From Alentia gelatinosa (lineage: Eukaryota; Annelida; Polychaeta; Phyllodocida; Polynoidae), in assembly GCA_950022655.1 (NCBI GenBank), contig OX465589.1, positions 31,845,970 to 31,909,969 on the forward strand: a stretch of 64,000 nucleotides of DNA, given 5' to 3'. A program made the translations under genes and the position numbers. Below the pieces are notes generated by a model, which was not told where the DNA came from, did not search any database, and saw nothing but the letters and a program-made list of their open reading frames with translations. Position 1 is the first letter of the stretch; each line of letters starts with the position of its first letter. This document shows, piece by piece, positions 11,370 to 22,982 of this stretch.

Positions 11370-13128
11370 GGCCTACTTAATTGGTCGCTAGTTTATGGAG
11401 CGACCTTGATATTGACTGCACTTGTTACTGATAGATTGGCCATCAACCCCTGTCTGTGCTGAGCTCCTCACTCTCAGTCGGATAGATTGACGTGCCGTAC
11501 CGTACGCAGAATTTAACTCACTGTCGCCCAAATTATCATAGCCCAAGACATCTAAGGATGATACGTACCAAATGCGGATATTCACTTCCAGTTAGAATTC
11601 AGCCATGAGACTTTAACACCAGTTAGGGACACATATAACCTACGATCACCTAAAATATGAAGAAAATCGGCCAATTAGATCTAACGATATTCGTGTTTGA
11701 ATCTGGTTGTATCAAATGCTGCTCTGGTGGCCAGTGTAGGCCTACTTAATTGGTCGCTAGTTTATGCAGCGACCTTGATATTGACTGCACTTGTTACTGA
11801 TAGATTGGCCATCAACTCCTGTCTGTGCTGAGCTCCTCACTCTCAGTCGAATAGATTGATGGGCCTTACCTTACGCAGAATTTAACTGACTGTCGTCCAA
11901 ATTATCATAGCCCAAGACATCTGAGGATGATGCGTACCAAATGCGGAAATTCACTTCCCGTTGGAATATGGCCATGAAACTTTAACACCAGTTAGGGACA
12001 CATATAACCTACGATCACCTAAAATATGAAGAAAATCGGCCGCTTGGATCTAACGACATTCACGTTTGAATATGGTTGTATCAAATGCTGCTATGGTGGC
12101 CAGTGTACTGACGCTGGGTGACTATGATAAGAACTAACGTTTTAATTGACAGGTCCTGCCACCTGGTGTATTATGTGAAACCAGGTTCCTCACTACATTC
12201 ATAACGCCCTTAACATGCCCTCTTCCTGTCAGACTCAGTGGTCTAGAGGTAGTGTCAGCAAGGGAAACCTATGGTTGAGAGTTCAATCCCCTTCCATGCA
12301 GAGCGGGTTTTTTTTCAAGAGTCATGGGTGAGACAGTTAGGCTGGGTGAGACAGACTCAGGCAGAGTGAGACAGACTCAGGCAGGGTGAGACAGACTCGG
12401 GAAGGGTGAGTTGAGACAGACTCAGGCAGGGTGAGACAGACTCTGGCAGGATGATGAGAGACAGACTCAGGCAGGGTATAAAAGACACGGGCAGGGCGAG
12501 ATAGGCTTGGGCAGGGTGATGAGAAACAGACTTGGACAATGTGAGACAGACATGGGCAGGATAATGTGAGACAAACTGGGGCAGGGTGAGACAGAGTCAG
12601 GCAGGGTGAGACAGACTCAGGAAGGGTGAGGTGAGACAGAGTCAGGCAGGGTGAGACAGACTTGGGCAGGGTGATGAGAGACAGACTCAGGCAGGGTATG
12701 ACAAACTTGGGTAGAGCGACATAGACTTGAGCAGAGTGATGAGAGACAGACTGGGGCAGGGTGAGACAGACTCACACAGGATGAGACAGACTCAGACAGG
12801 GTGAGACAGACTCGGGCAGGGTTAGGTAATACAGACTCAGGCAGGGTGAAACAGACTCGGTCAGGGTGAAGGGAGACAGACAGAGGGAGGGTATAACAGA
12901 CATGGGCAGTTTCAGGTTAGACAGACTAGGGTAGGTCGAGACAGACTGGGGCAGGGTAAGTTGAGACAGACGGGGACAGGGTGAGAAAGACATGGGCAGG
13001 ATAATGAGAGACAGACTGGGGCAGGGTTAGACAGAGTCAGGCAGGGTGAGACAGACTCGGGAAGGGTGAGACAATCTCGGGCAGGGTGATGAGAGACAGA
13101 CTCAGGGAGGGTATGACAGACTCGGGCA
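11370..13128. repeat. Satellite unit 7 (1759 bp)
   Basis: Standard 1759-bp unit. Private changes: tttatggagcgacc in alpha, which breaks the usual tttatgcagcgacc, and catcaactcctg in beta. It shares gctatggtggcc at the beta end with units 8 and 26. Confidence 0.94.
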
Positions 13129-14888
13129 GGCCTACTTAATTGGTCGCTAGTTTATGCAGCGACCTTGATATTGACTGCACTTGTTACTGATAGATTGGCC
13201 ATCAACCCCTGTCTGTGCTGAGCTCCTCACTCTCAGTCGGATAGATTGACGTGCCGTACCGTACGCAGAATTTAACTCACTGTCGCCCAAATTATCATAG
13301 CCCAAGACATCTAAGGATGATACGTACCAAATGCGGATATTCACTTCCAGTTAGAATTCAGCCATGAGACTTTAACACCAGTTCGGGACACATATAACCT
13401 ACGATCACCTAAAATATGAAGAAAATCGGCCAATTAGATCTAACGATATTCGTGTTTGAATCTGGTTGTATCAAATGCTGCTCTGGTGGCCAGTGTAGGC
13501 CTCCCTTAATTGGTCGCTAGTTTATGCAGCGACCTTGATATTGACTGCACTTGTTACTGATAGATTGGCCATCAACCCCTGTCTGTGCTGAGCTCCTCAC
13601 TCTCAGTCGAATAGATTGATGGGCCTTACCTTACGCAGAATTTAACTGACTGTCGTCCAAATTATCATAGCCCAAGACATCTGAGGATGATGCGTACCAA
13701 ATGCGGAAATTCACTTCCCGTTGGAATATGGCCATGAAACTTTAACACCAGTTAGGGACACATATAACCTACGATCACCTAAAATATGAAGAAAATCGGC
13801 CGCTTGGATCTAACGACATTCACGTTTGAATATGGTTGTATCAAATGCTGCTATGGTGGCCAGTGTACTGACGCTGGGTGACTATGATAAGAACTAACGT
13901 TTTAATTGACAGGTCCTGCCACCTGGTGTATTATGTGAAACCAGGTTCCTCACTACATTCATAACGCCCTTAACATGCCCTCTTCCTGTCAGACTCAGTG
14001 GTCTAGAGGTAGTGTCAGCAAGGGAAACCTATGGTTGAGAGTTCAATCCCCTTCCATGCAGAGCGGTTTTTTTTTCAAGAGTCATGGGTGAGACAGTTAG
14101 GCTGGGTGAGACAGACTCAGGCAGAGTGAGACAGACTCAGGCAGGGTGAGACAGATTCGGGAAGGGTGAGTTGAGACAGACTCAGGCAGGGTGAGACAGA
14201 CTCTGGCAGGATGATGAGAGACAGACTCAGGCAGGGTATAAAAGACACGGGCAGGGCGAGATAGGCTTGGGCAGGGTGATGAGAAACAGACTTGGACAAT
14301 GTGAGACAGACATGGGCAGGATAATGTGAGACAAACTGGGGCAGGGTGAGACAGAGTCAGGCAGGGTGAGACAGACTCAGGAAGGGTGAGGTGAGACAGA
14401 GTCAGGCAGGGTGAGACAGACTTGGGCAGGGTGATGAGAGACAGACTCAGGCAGGGTATGACAGACTTGGGTAGAGCGACATAGACTTGAGCAGAGTGAT
14501 GAGAGACAGACTGGGGCAGGGTGAGACAGACTCACACAGGATGAGACAGACTCAGACAGGGTGAGACAGACTCGGGCAGGGTTACGTAATACAGACTCAG
14601 GCAGGGTGAAACAGACTCGGTCAGGGTGAAGGGAGACAGACAGAGGGAGGGTATAACAGACATGGGCAGTTTCAGGTTAGACAGACTAGGGTAGGCCGAG
14701 ACAGACTGGGGTAGGGTAAGTTGAGACAGACTGGGACAGGGTGAGAAAGACATGGGCAGGATAATGAGAGACAGACTGGGGCAGGGTTAGACAGAGTCAG
14801 GCAGGGTGAGACAGACTCGGGAAGGGTGAGACAATCTCGGGCAGGGTGATGAGAGACAGACTCAGGGAGGGTATGACAGACTCGGGCA
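13129..14888. repeat. Satellite unit 8 (1760 bp)
   Basis: Standard unit with private changes: gttcgggac at 13381 and ggcctcccttaatt in place of ggcctacttaatt at the beta start. The T run after the tRNA-like module is nine long. Confidence 0.94.
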
Positions 14889-16626
14889 GGCCTACTTAAT
14901 TGGTCGCTAGTTTATGCAGCGACCTTGATATTGACTGCACTTGTAACTGATAGATTGGCCATCAACCCCTGTCTGTGCTGAGCTCCTCACTCTCAGTCGG
15001 ATAGATTGACGTGCCGTACCGTACGCAGAATTTAACTCACTGTCGCCCAAATTATCATAGCCCAAGACATCTAAGGATGATACGTACCAAATGCGGATAT
15101 TCACTTCCAGTTAGAATTCAGCCATGAGACTTTAACACCAGTTAGGGACACATATAACCTACGATCACCTAAAATATGAAGAAAATCGGCCAATTAGATC
15201 TAACGATATTCGTGTTTGAATCTGGTTGTATCAAATGCTGCTCTGGTGGCCAGTGTAGGCCTACTTAATTGGTCGCTAGTTTATGCAGCGACCTTGATAT
15301 TGACTGCACTTGTTACTGATAGATTGGCCATCAACCCCTGTCTGTGCTGAGCTCCTCACTCTCAGTCGAATAGATTGATGGGCCTTACCTTACGCAGAAT
15401 TTAACTGACTGTCGTCCAAATTATCATAGCCCAAGACATCTGAGGATGATGCGTACCAAATGCGGAAATTCACTTCCCGTTGGAATATGGCCATGAAACT
15501 TTAACACCAGTTAGGGACACATATAACCTACGATCACCTAAAATATGAAGAAAATCGGCCGCTTGGATCTAACGACATTCACGTTTGAATATGGTTGTAT
15601 CAAATGCTGCTCTGGTGGCCCGTGTACTGACGCTTGGTGACTATGATAAGAACTAACGTTTTAATTGACAGGTCCTGCCACCTGGTGTATTATGTGAAAC
15701 CAGGTTCCTCACTACATTCATAACGCCCTTAACATGCCCTCTTCCTGTCAGACTCAGTGGTCTAGAGGTAGTGTCAGCAAGGGAAACCTATGGTTGAGAG
15801 TTCAATCCCCTTCCATGCAGAGCGGTTTTTTTTCAAGAGTCATGGGTGAGACAGTTAGGCTGGGTGAGACAGACTCAGGCAGAGTGAGACAGACTCAGGC
15901 AGGGTGAGACAGACTCGGGAAGGGTGAGTTGAGACAGACTCAGGCAGGGTGAGACAGACTCTGGCAGGATGATGAGAGACAGACTCAGGCAGGGTATAAA
16001 AGACACGGGCAGGGCGAGATAGGTTTGGGCAGGGTGATGAGAAACAGACTTGGACAATGTGAGACAGACATGGGCAGGATAATGTGAGACAAACTGGGGC
16101 AGGGTGAGACAGAGTCAGGCAGGGTGAGACAGACTCAGGAAGGGTGAGGTGAGACAGAGTCAGGCAGGGTGATGAGAGACAGACTCAGGCAGGGTATGAC
16201 AGACTTGGGTAGAGCGACATAGACTTGAGCAGAGTGATGAGAGACAGACTGGGGCAGGGTGAGACAGACTCACACAGGATGAGACAGACTCAGACAGGGT
16301 GAGACAGACTCGGGCAGGGTTAGGTAATACAGACTCAGGCAGGGTGAAACAGACTCGGTCAGGGTGAAGGGAGACAGACAGAGGGAGGGTATAACAGACA
16401 TGGGCAGTTTCAGGTTAGACAGACTAGGGTAGGTCGAGACAGACTGGGGCAGGGTAAGTTGAGACAGACTGGGACAGGGTGAGAAAGACATGGGCAGGAT
16501 AATGAGAGACAGACTGGGGCAGGGTTAGACAGAGTCAGGCAGGGTGAGACAGACTCGGGAAGGGTGAGACAATCTCGGGCAGGGTGATGAGAGACAGACT
16601 CAGGGAGGGTATGACAGACTCGGGCA
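14889..16626. repeat. Satellite unit 9 (1738 bp)
   Basis: Standard organisation, first member of the 2920-bp block. Private changes: cttgtaactg in alpha and ggcccgtgtactgacgcttgg at the beta/spacer junction. Confidence 0.93.
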
Positions 16627-17808
16627 GGCCTACTTAATTGGCCAGGAAATTCACTTCCCGTTGGAATATGGCCATGGAACTTTAACACCAGTTAGGGACA
16701 CATATAACCTACGATCACCTAAAATATGAAGAAAATCGGCCGCTTGGATCTAACGACATTCACGTTTGAATATGGTTGTATCAAATGCTGCTCTGGTGGC
16801 CAGTGTACTGACGCTGGGTGACTATGATAAGAACTAACGTTTTAATTGACAGGTCCTGCCACCTGGTGTATTATGTGAAACCAGGTTCCTCACTACATTC
16901 ATAACGCCCTTAACATGCCCTCTTCCTGTCAGACTCAGTGGTCTAGAGGTAGTGTCAGCAAGGGAAACCTATGGTTGAGAGTTCAATTCCCTTCCATGCA
17001 GAGCGGTTTTTTTTTCAAGAGTCATGGGTGAGACAGTTAGGCTGGGTGAGACAGACTCAGGCAGAGTGAGACAGACTCAGGCAGGGTGAGACAGACTCGG
17101 GAAGGGTGAGTTGAGACAGACTCAGGCAGGGTGAGACAGACTCTGGCAGGATGATGAGAGACAGACTCAGGCAGGGTATAAAAGACACGGGCAGGGCGAG
17201 ATAGGCTTGGGCAGGGTGATGAGAAACAGACTTGGACAATGTGAGACAGACATGGGCAGGATAATGTGAGACAAACTGGGGCAGGGTGAGACAGAGTCAG
17301 GCAGGGTGAGACAGACTCAGGAAGGGTGAGGTGAGACAGAGTCAGGCAGGGTGATGAGAGACAGACTCAGGCAGGGTATGACAGACTTGGGTAGAGCGAC
17401 ATAGACTTGAGCAGAGTGATGAGAGACAGACTGGGGCAGGGTGAGACAGACTCACACAGGATGAGACAGACTCAGACAGGGTGAGACAGACTCGGGCAGG
17501 GTTAAGTAATACAGACTCAGGCAGGGTGAAACAGACTCGGTCAGGGTGAAGGGAGACAGACAGAGGGAGGGTATAACAGACATGGGCAGTTTCAGGTTAG
17601 ACAGACTAGGGTAGGTCGAGACAGACTGGGGCAGGGTAAGTTGAGACAGACTGGGACAGGGTGAGAAAGACATGGGCAGGATAATGAGAGACAGACTGGG
17701 GCAGGGTTAGACAGAGTCAGGCAGGGTGAGACAGACTCGGGAAGGGTGAGACAATCTCGGGCAGGGTGATGAGAGACAGACTCAGGGAGGGTATGACAGA
17801 CTCGGGCA
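16627..17808. repeat. Satellite unit 10 (1182 bp, 369-bp repeats mostly deleted)
   Basis: The first 15 bases of alpha are joined through ccag to the last third of beta (aattggccaggaaatt), removing about 557 bp. Only one fused repeat of about 180 bp remains. Spacer, tRNA-like module and minisatellite are standard. Confidence 0.93.
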
Positions 17809-19546
17809 GGCCTACTTAATTGGTCGCTAGTTTATGCAGCGACCTTGATATTGACTGCACTTGTTACTGATAGATTGGCCATCAACCCCTGTCTGTGCTG
17901 AGCTCCTCACTCTCAGTCGGATAGATTGACGTGCCGTACCGTACGCAGAATTTAACTCACTGTCGCCCAAATTATCATAGCCCAAGACATCTAAGGATGA
18001 TACGTACCAAATGCGGATATTCACTTCCAGTTAGAATTCAGCCATGAGACTTTAACACCAGTTAGGGACACATATAACCTACGATCACCTAAAATATGAA
18101 GAAAATCGGCCAATTAGATCTAACGATATTCGTGTTTGAATCTGGTTGTATCAAATGCTGCTCTGGTGGCCAGTGTAGGCCTACTTAATTGGTCGCTAGT
18201 TTATGCAGCGACCTTGATATTGACTGCACTTGTTACTGATAGATTGGCCATCAACCCCTGTCTGTGCTGAGCTCCTCACTCTCAGTCGAATAGATTGATG
18301 GGCCTTACCTTACGCAGAATTTAACTGACTGTCGTCCAAATTATCATAGCCCAAGACATCTGAGGATGATGCGTACCAAATGCGGAAATTCACTTCCCGT
18401 TGGAATATGGCCATGAAACTTTAACACCAGTTAGGGACACATATAACCTACGATCACCTAAAATATGAAGAAAATCGGCCGCTTGGATCTAACGACATTC
18501 ACGTTTGAATATGGTTGTATCAAATGCTGCTCTGGTGGCCAGTGTACTGACGCTGGGTGACTATGATAAGAACTAACGTTTTAATTGACAGGTCCTGCCA
18601 CCTGGTGTATTATGTGAAACCAGGTTCCTCACTACATTCATAACGCCCTTAACATGCCCTCTTCCTGTCAGACTCAGTGGTCTAGAGGTAGTGTCAGCAA
18701 GGGAAACCTATGGTTGAGAGTTCAATCCCCTTCCATGCAGAGCGGTTTTTTTTCAAGAGTCATGGGTGAGACAGTTAGGCTGGGTGAGACAGACTCAGGC
18801 AGAGTGAGACAGACTCAGGCAGGGTGAGACAGACTCGGGAAGGGTGAGTTGAGACAGACTCAGGCAGGGTGAGACAGACTCTGGCAGGATGATGAGAGAC
18901 AGACTCAGGCAGGGTATAAAAGACACGGGCAGGGCGAGATAGGTTTGGGCAGGGTGATGAGAAACAGACTTGGACAATGTGAGACAGACATGGGCAGGAT
19001 AATGTGAGACAAACTGGGGCAGGGTGAGACAGAGTCAGGCAGGGTGAGACAGACTCAGGAAGGGTGAGGTGAGACAGAGTCAGGCAGGGTGATGAGAGAC
19101 AGACTCAGGCAGGGTATGACAGACTTGGGTAGAGCGACATAGACTTGAGCAGAGTGATGAGAGACAGACTGGGGCAGGGTGAGACAGACTCACACAGGAT
19201 GAGACAGACTCAGACAGGGTGAGACAGACTCGGGCAGGGTTAGGTAATACAGACTCAGGCAGGGTGAAACAGACTCGGTCAGGGTGAAGGGAGACAGACA
19301 GAGGGAGGGTATAACAGACATGGGCAGTTTCAGGTTAGACAGACTAGGGTAGGTCGAGACAGACTGGGGCAGGGTAAGTTGAGACAGACTGGGACAGGGT
19401 GAGAAAAACATGGGCAGGATAATGAGAGACAGACTGGGGCAGGGTTAGACAGAGTCAGGCAGGGTGAGACAGACTCGGGAAGGGTGAGACAATCTCGGGC
19501 AGGGTGATGAGAGACAGACTCAGGGAGGGTATGACAGACTCGGGCA
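17809..19546. repeat. Satellite unit 11 (1738 bp)
   Basis: Standard organisation. First member of the second 2920-bp block, with the same ataggtttggg variant as unit 9. Confidence 0.93.
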
Positions 19547-20728
19547 GGCCTACTTAATTGGCCAGGAAATTCACTTCCCGTTGGAATATGGCCATGAAAC
19601 TTTAACACCAGTTAGGGACACATATAACCTACGATCACCTAAAATATGAAGAAAATCGGCCGCTTGGATCTAACGACATTCACGTTTGAATATGGTTGTA
19701 TCAAATGCTGCTCTGGTGGCCAGTGTACTGACGCTGGGTGACTATGATAAGAACTAACGTTTTAATTGACAGGTCCTGCCACCTGGTGTATTATGTGAAA
19801 CCAGGTTCCTCACTACATTCATAACGCCCTTAACATGCCCTCTTCCTGTCAGACTCAGTGGTCTAGAGGTAGTGTCAGCAAGGGAAACCTATGGTTGAGA
19901 GTTCAATTCCCTTCCATGCAGAGCGGTTTTTTTTTCAAGAGTCATGGGTGAGACAGTTAGGCTGGGTGAGACAGACTCAGGCAGAGTGAGACAGACTCAG
20001 GCAGGGTGAGACAGACTCGGGAAGGGTGAGTTGAGACAGACTCAGGCAGGGTGAGACAGACTCTGGCAGGATGATGAGAGACAGACTCAGGCAGGGTATA
20101 AAAGACACGGGCAGGGCGAGATAGGCTTGGGCAGGGTGATGAGAAACAGACTTGGACAATGTGAGACAGACATGGGCAGGATAATGTGAGACAAACTGGG
20201 GCAGGGTGAGACAGAGTCAGGCAGGGTGAGACAGACTCAGGAAGGGTGAGGTGAGACAGAGTCAGGCAGGGTGATGAGAGACAGACTCAGGCAGGGTATG
20301 ACAGACTTGGGTAGAGCGACATAGACTTGAGCAGAGTGATGAGAGACAGACTGGGGCAGGGTGAGACAGACTCACACAGGATGAGACAGACTCAGACAGG
20401 GTGAGACAGACTCGGGCAGGGTTAAGTAATACAGACTCAGGCAGGGTGAAACAGACTCGGTCAGGGTGAAGGGAGACAGACAGAGGGAGGGTATAACAGA
20501 CATGGGCAGTTTCAGGTTAGACAGACTAGGGTAGGTCGAGACAGACTGGGGCAGGGTAAGTTGAGACAGACTGGGACAGGGTGAGAAAGACATGGGCAGG
20601 ATAATGAGAGACAGACTGGGGCAGGGTTAGACAGAGTCAGGCAGGGTGAGACAGACTCGGGAAGGGTGAGACAATCTCGGGCAGGGTGATGAGAGACAGA
20701 CTCAGGGAGGGTATGACAGACTCGGGCA
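19547..20728. repeat. Satellite unit 12 (1182 bp, 369-bp repeats mostly deleted)
   Basis: Same aattggccaggaaatt deletion junction as unit 10, at the same place, so it is a copy of one event and not a second deletion. Confidence 0.93.
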
Positions 20729-22187
20729 GGCCTACTTAATTGGTCGCTAGTTTATGCAGCGACCTTGATATTGACTGCACTTGTTACTGATAGATTGGCC
20801 ATCAACCCCTGTCTGTGCTGAGCTCCTCACTCTCAGTCGGATAGATTGACGTGCCGTACCGTACGCAGAATTTAACTCACTGTCGCCCAAATTATCATAG
20901 CCCAAGACATCTAAGGATGATACGTACCAAATGCGGATATTCACTTCCAGTTAGAATTCAGCCATGAGACTTTAACACCAGTTAGGGACACATATAACCT
21001 ACGATCACCTAAAATATGAAGAAAATCGGCCAATTAGATCTAACGATATTCGTGTTTGAATCTGGTTGTATCAAATGCTGCTCTGGTGGCCAGTGTAGGC
21101 CTACTTAATTGGTCGCTAGTTTATGCAGCGACCTTGATATTGACTGCACTTGTTACTGATAGATTGGCCATCAACCCCTGTCTGTGCTGAGCTCCTCACT
21201 CTCAGTCGAATAGATTGATGGGCCTTACCTTACGCAGAATTTAACTGACTGTCGTCCAAATTATCATAGCCCAAGACATCTGAGGATGATGCGTACCAAA
21301 TGCGGAAATTCACTTCCCGTTGGAATATGGCCATGAAACTTTAACACCAGTTAGGGACACATATAACCTACGATCACCTAAAATATGAAGAAAATCGGCC
21401 GCTTGGATCTAACGACATTCACGTTTGAATATGGTTGTATCAAATGCTGCTCTGGTGGCCAGTGTACTGACGCTGGGTGACTATGATAAGAACTAACGTT
21501 TTAATTGACAGGTCCTGCCACCTGGTGTATTATGTGAAACCAGGTTCCTCACTACATTCATAACGCCCTTAACATGCCCTCTTCCTGTCAGACTCAGTGG
21601 TCTAGAGGTAGTGTCAGCAAGGGAAACCTATGGTTGAGAGTTCAATCCCCTTCCATGCAGAGCGGTTTTTTTTTCAAGAGTCATGGGTGAGACAGTTAGG
21701 CTGGGTGAGACAGACTCAGGCAGAGTGAGACAGACTCAGGCAGGGTGAGACAGACTCGGGAAGGGTGAGTTGAGACAGACTCAGGCAGGGTGAGACAGAC
21801 TCTGGCAGGATGATGAGAGACAGACTCAGGCAGGGTATAAAAGACACGGGCAGGGCGAGATAGGCTTGGGCAGGGTGATGAGAAACAGACTTGGACAATG
21901 TGAGACAGACATGGGCAGGATAATGTGAGACAAACTGGGGCAGGGTGAGACAGAGTCAGGCAGGGTGAGACAGACTCAGGAAGGGTGAGGTGAGACAGAG
22001 TCAGGCAGGGTGAGACAGACTTGGGCAGGGTGATGAGAGACAGACTCAGGCAGGGTATGACAGACTTGGGTAGAGCGACATAGACTTGAGCAGAGTGATG
22101 AGAGACAGACTGGGGCAGGGTGAGACAGACTCACACAGGATGAGACAGACTCAGACAGGGTGAGACAGACTCGGGCAGGGTTAGGTA
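20729..22187. repeat. Satellite unit 13, left part (split by the insertion)
   Basis: Standard alpha, beta and spacer and about half the minisatellite, cut after gggttaggta. The left 1459 bp plus the right 302 bp (26104-26405), minus one copy of a duplicated TA, gives 1759 bp, the normal unit length. Confidence 0.94.
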
Positions 22188-22200
22188 TTATTACATACCT
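22188..22200 (+). repeat. Left terminal inverted repeat of element 1
   Basis: TTATTACATACCT, starting directly after the satellite. It is a perfect inverse match to 25937-25949. With the flanking TA the match is 15 bp. Confidence 0.65.
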
Positions 22201-22219
22201 ATGGCCGAACGTCAGTGAA

Positions 22220-22247
22220 ATACTACCCGCTCACGGGGGTGTAGTAT
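22220..22247. other. Subterminal stem-loop of element 1
   Basis: ATACTAC (22220-22226) and GTAGTAT (22241-22247) form a 7-bp stem, with further C/G pairing inside the 14-nt loop. It lies about 20 bp from the element end. This position is common for recombinase or transposase binding sites, but the role is inferred only from position. Confidence 0.4.
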
Positions 22248-22860
22248 ATCGCGACGCCGGCCCACTATGGTGCGCTTCGTCGCACTGCACGATTCTAACG
22301 TGTATGTAACTAACTCCACGCAACGCGATAGGCGTGCGTATTTGACGACATCGCGACCGTATCCAAGATGCCGGAGTACATCGAATCGTGACTTGGAACT
22401 TGCGATAAATGCCCCCCGATACGAGTACAAGTACGTAATATTCAAAAATAGTGGTATATCAAGGTGATAGAAATGTGGGAAGGTCAAACTTTGTAAATAA
22501 TTTAAAATCAAAGCGAATAACAACGTAATGGCTACGAACGGGAACGGGCGACACACAGACAGACTGTCAGAGCGATACGCCGCAGTACGAACCAAGTTGT
22601 TACATGCTTTGCGGGAAATACGATAAAAAACGGTGGGATACATAAGACAAAATAGAAATATATACAATTTATACGTTAAATAGACACAGGTACAAGTCAA
22701 AAAAATGATAAATGAAAATAAATAGTACTCACGGAGACGTGAAGGCTAGTTGACAAGAGACCGGAAGTTGAATCTGAAAATGTAAACAAATAGATTCGTA
22801 CATTTTGAAACCTTTTAAATCAGTCTAAATTATAAAATACAACAAATACGACGTATTAAT

Positions 22861-22870
22861 TATAAAAATA
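22861..22870 (+). promoter_or_regulatory. Possible TATA box of the recombinase gene
   Basis: TATAAAAATA lies 113 bp upstream of the start codon, leaving room for a 5' leader of about 80-90 nt. The surroundings are AT-rich, so the match is only suggestive. Confidence 0.25.
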
Positions 22871-22982
22871 CAATATTTTATAAGCATATTAGCAAAATTT
22901 TACAATTAAAATAACTAAATATTAACTACGTAAATATCATGATAACTAAGAAATATTCTGACGTACAGTAGCGTCTGGGAAA

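Larger units (their letters stand above)
14889..20728. repeat. 2920-bp higher-order repeat, two copies
   Basis: Units 9+10 (14889-17808) and units 11+12 (17809-20728) are two tandem copies of a 2920-bp block made of one 1738-bp and one 1182-bp unit. Both copies share the rare changes ataggtttgggcagg in the first minisatellite block, the same deletion junction in the second unit and the gttaagtaatac variant. This shows that the pair was duplicated as a block, as happens by unequal crossing over out of register. Confidence 0.9.
1..22187. repeat. Left part of composite satellite array
   Basis: Tandem array of a 1739/1759-bp composite unit, about 13 units to the left of the transposon insertion. 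Each unit carries two 369-bp repeats, a 220-bp spacer with a tRNA-like module, and a long 20-bp minisatellite. Copies differ by only scattered single-base changes, so the array is young or strongly homogenised. No protein-coding gene is supported in it. The open frames on the minus strand come from the minisatellite or from the conserved alpha repeat and recur identically in each unit. Chromosomal location (pericentromeric, subtelomeric or interstitial) cannot be read from the sequence. Confidence 0.97.
22201..22982. other. 5' region of element 1 without a recognised gene
   Basis: The first 200 bp is rich in CpG (gcgacgccgg, cgcttcgtcgc, acatcgcgacc); the last 280 bp is very AT-rich. A 163-codon open frame on the minus strand (22212-22700) and a 66-codon frame on the plus strand (22267-22467) overlap each other. 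Neither resembles a family I know, and their composition follows the local base bias, so I do not call them genes. Confidence 0.55.

Noticed and set aside
22176..22187. Telomere repeat (gggttagg) at the insertion site
   Set aside because: A single chance match within the minisatellite, present in all units and not tandem.
22212..22700. 163-codon minus-strand frame at the left end of element 1
   Set aside because: It overlaps another open frame, has a composition that follows the local bases, and shows no recognisable domain. Kept only as a note.
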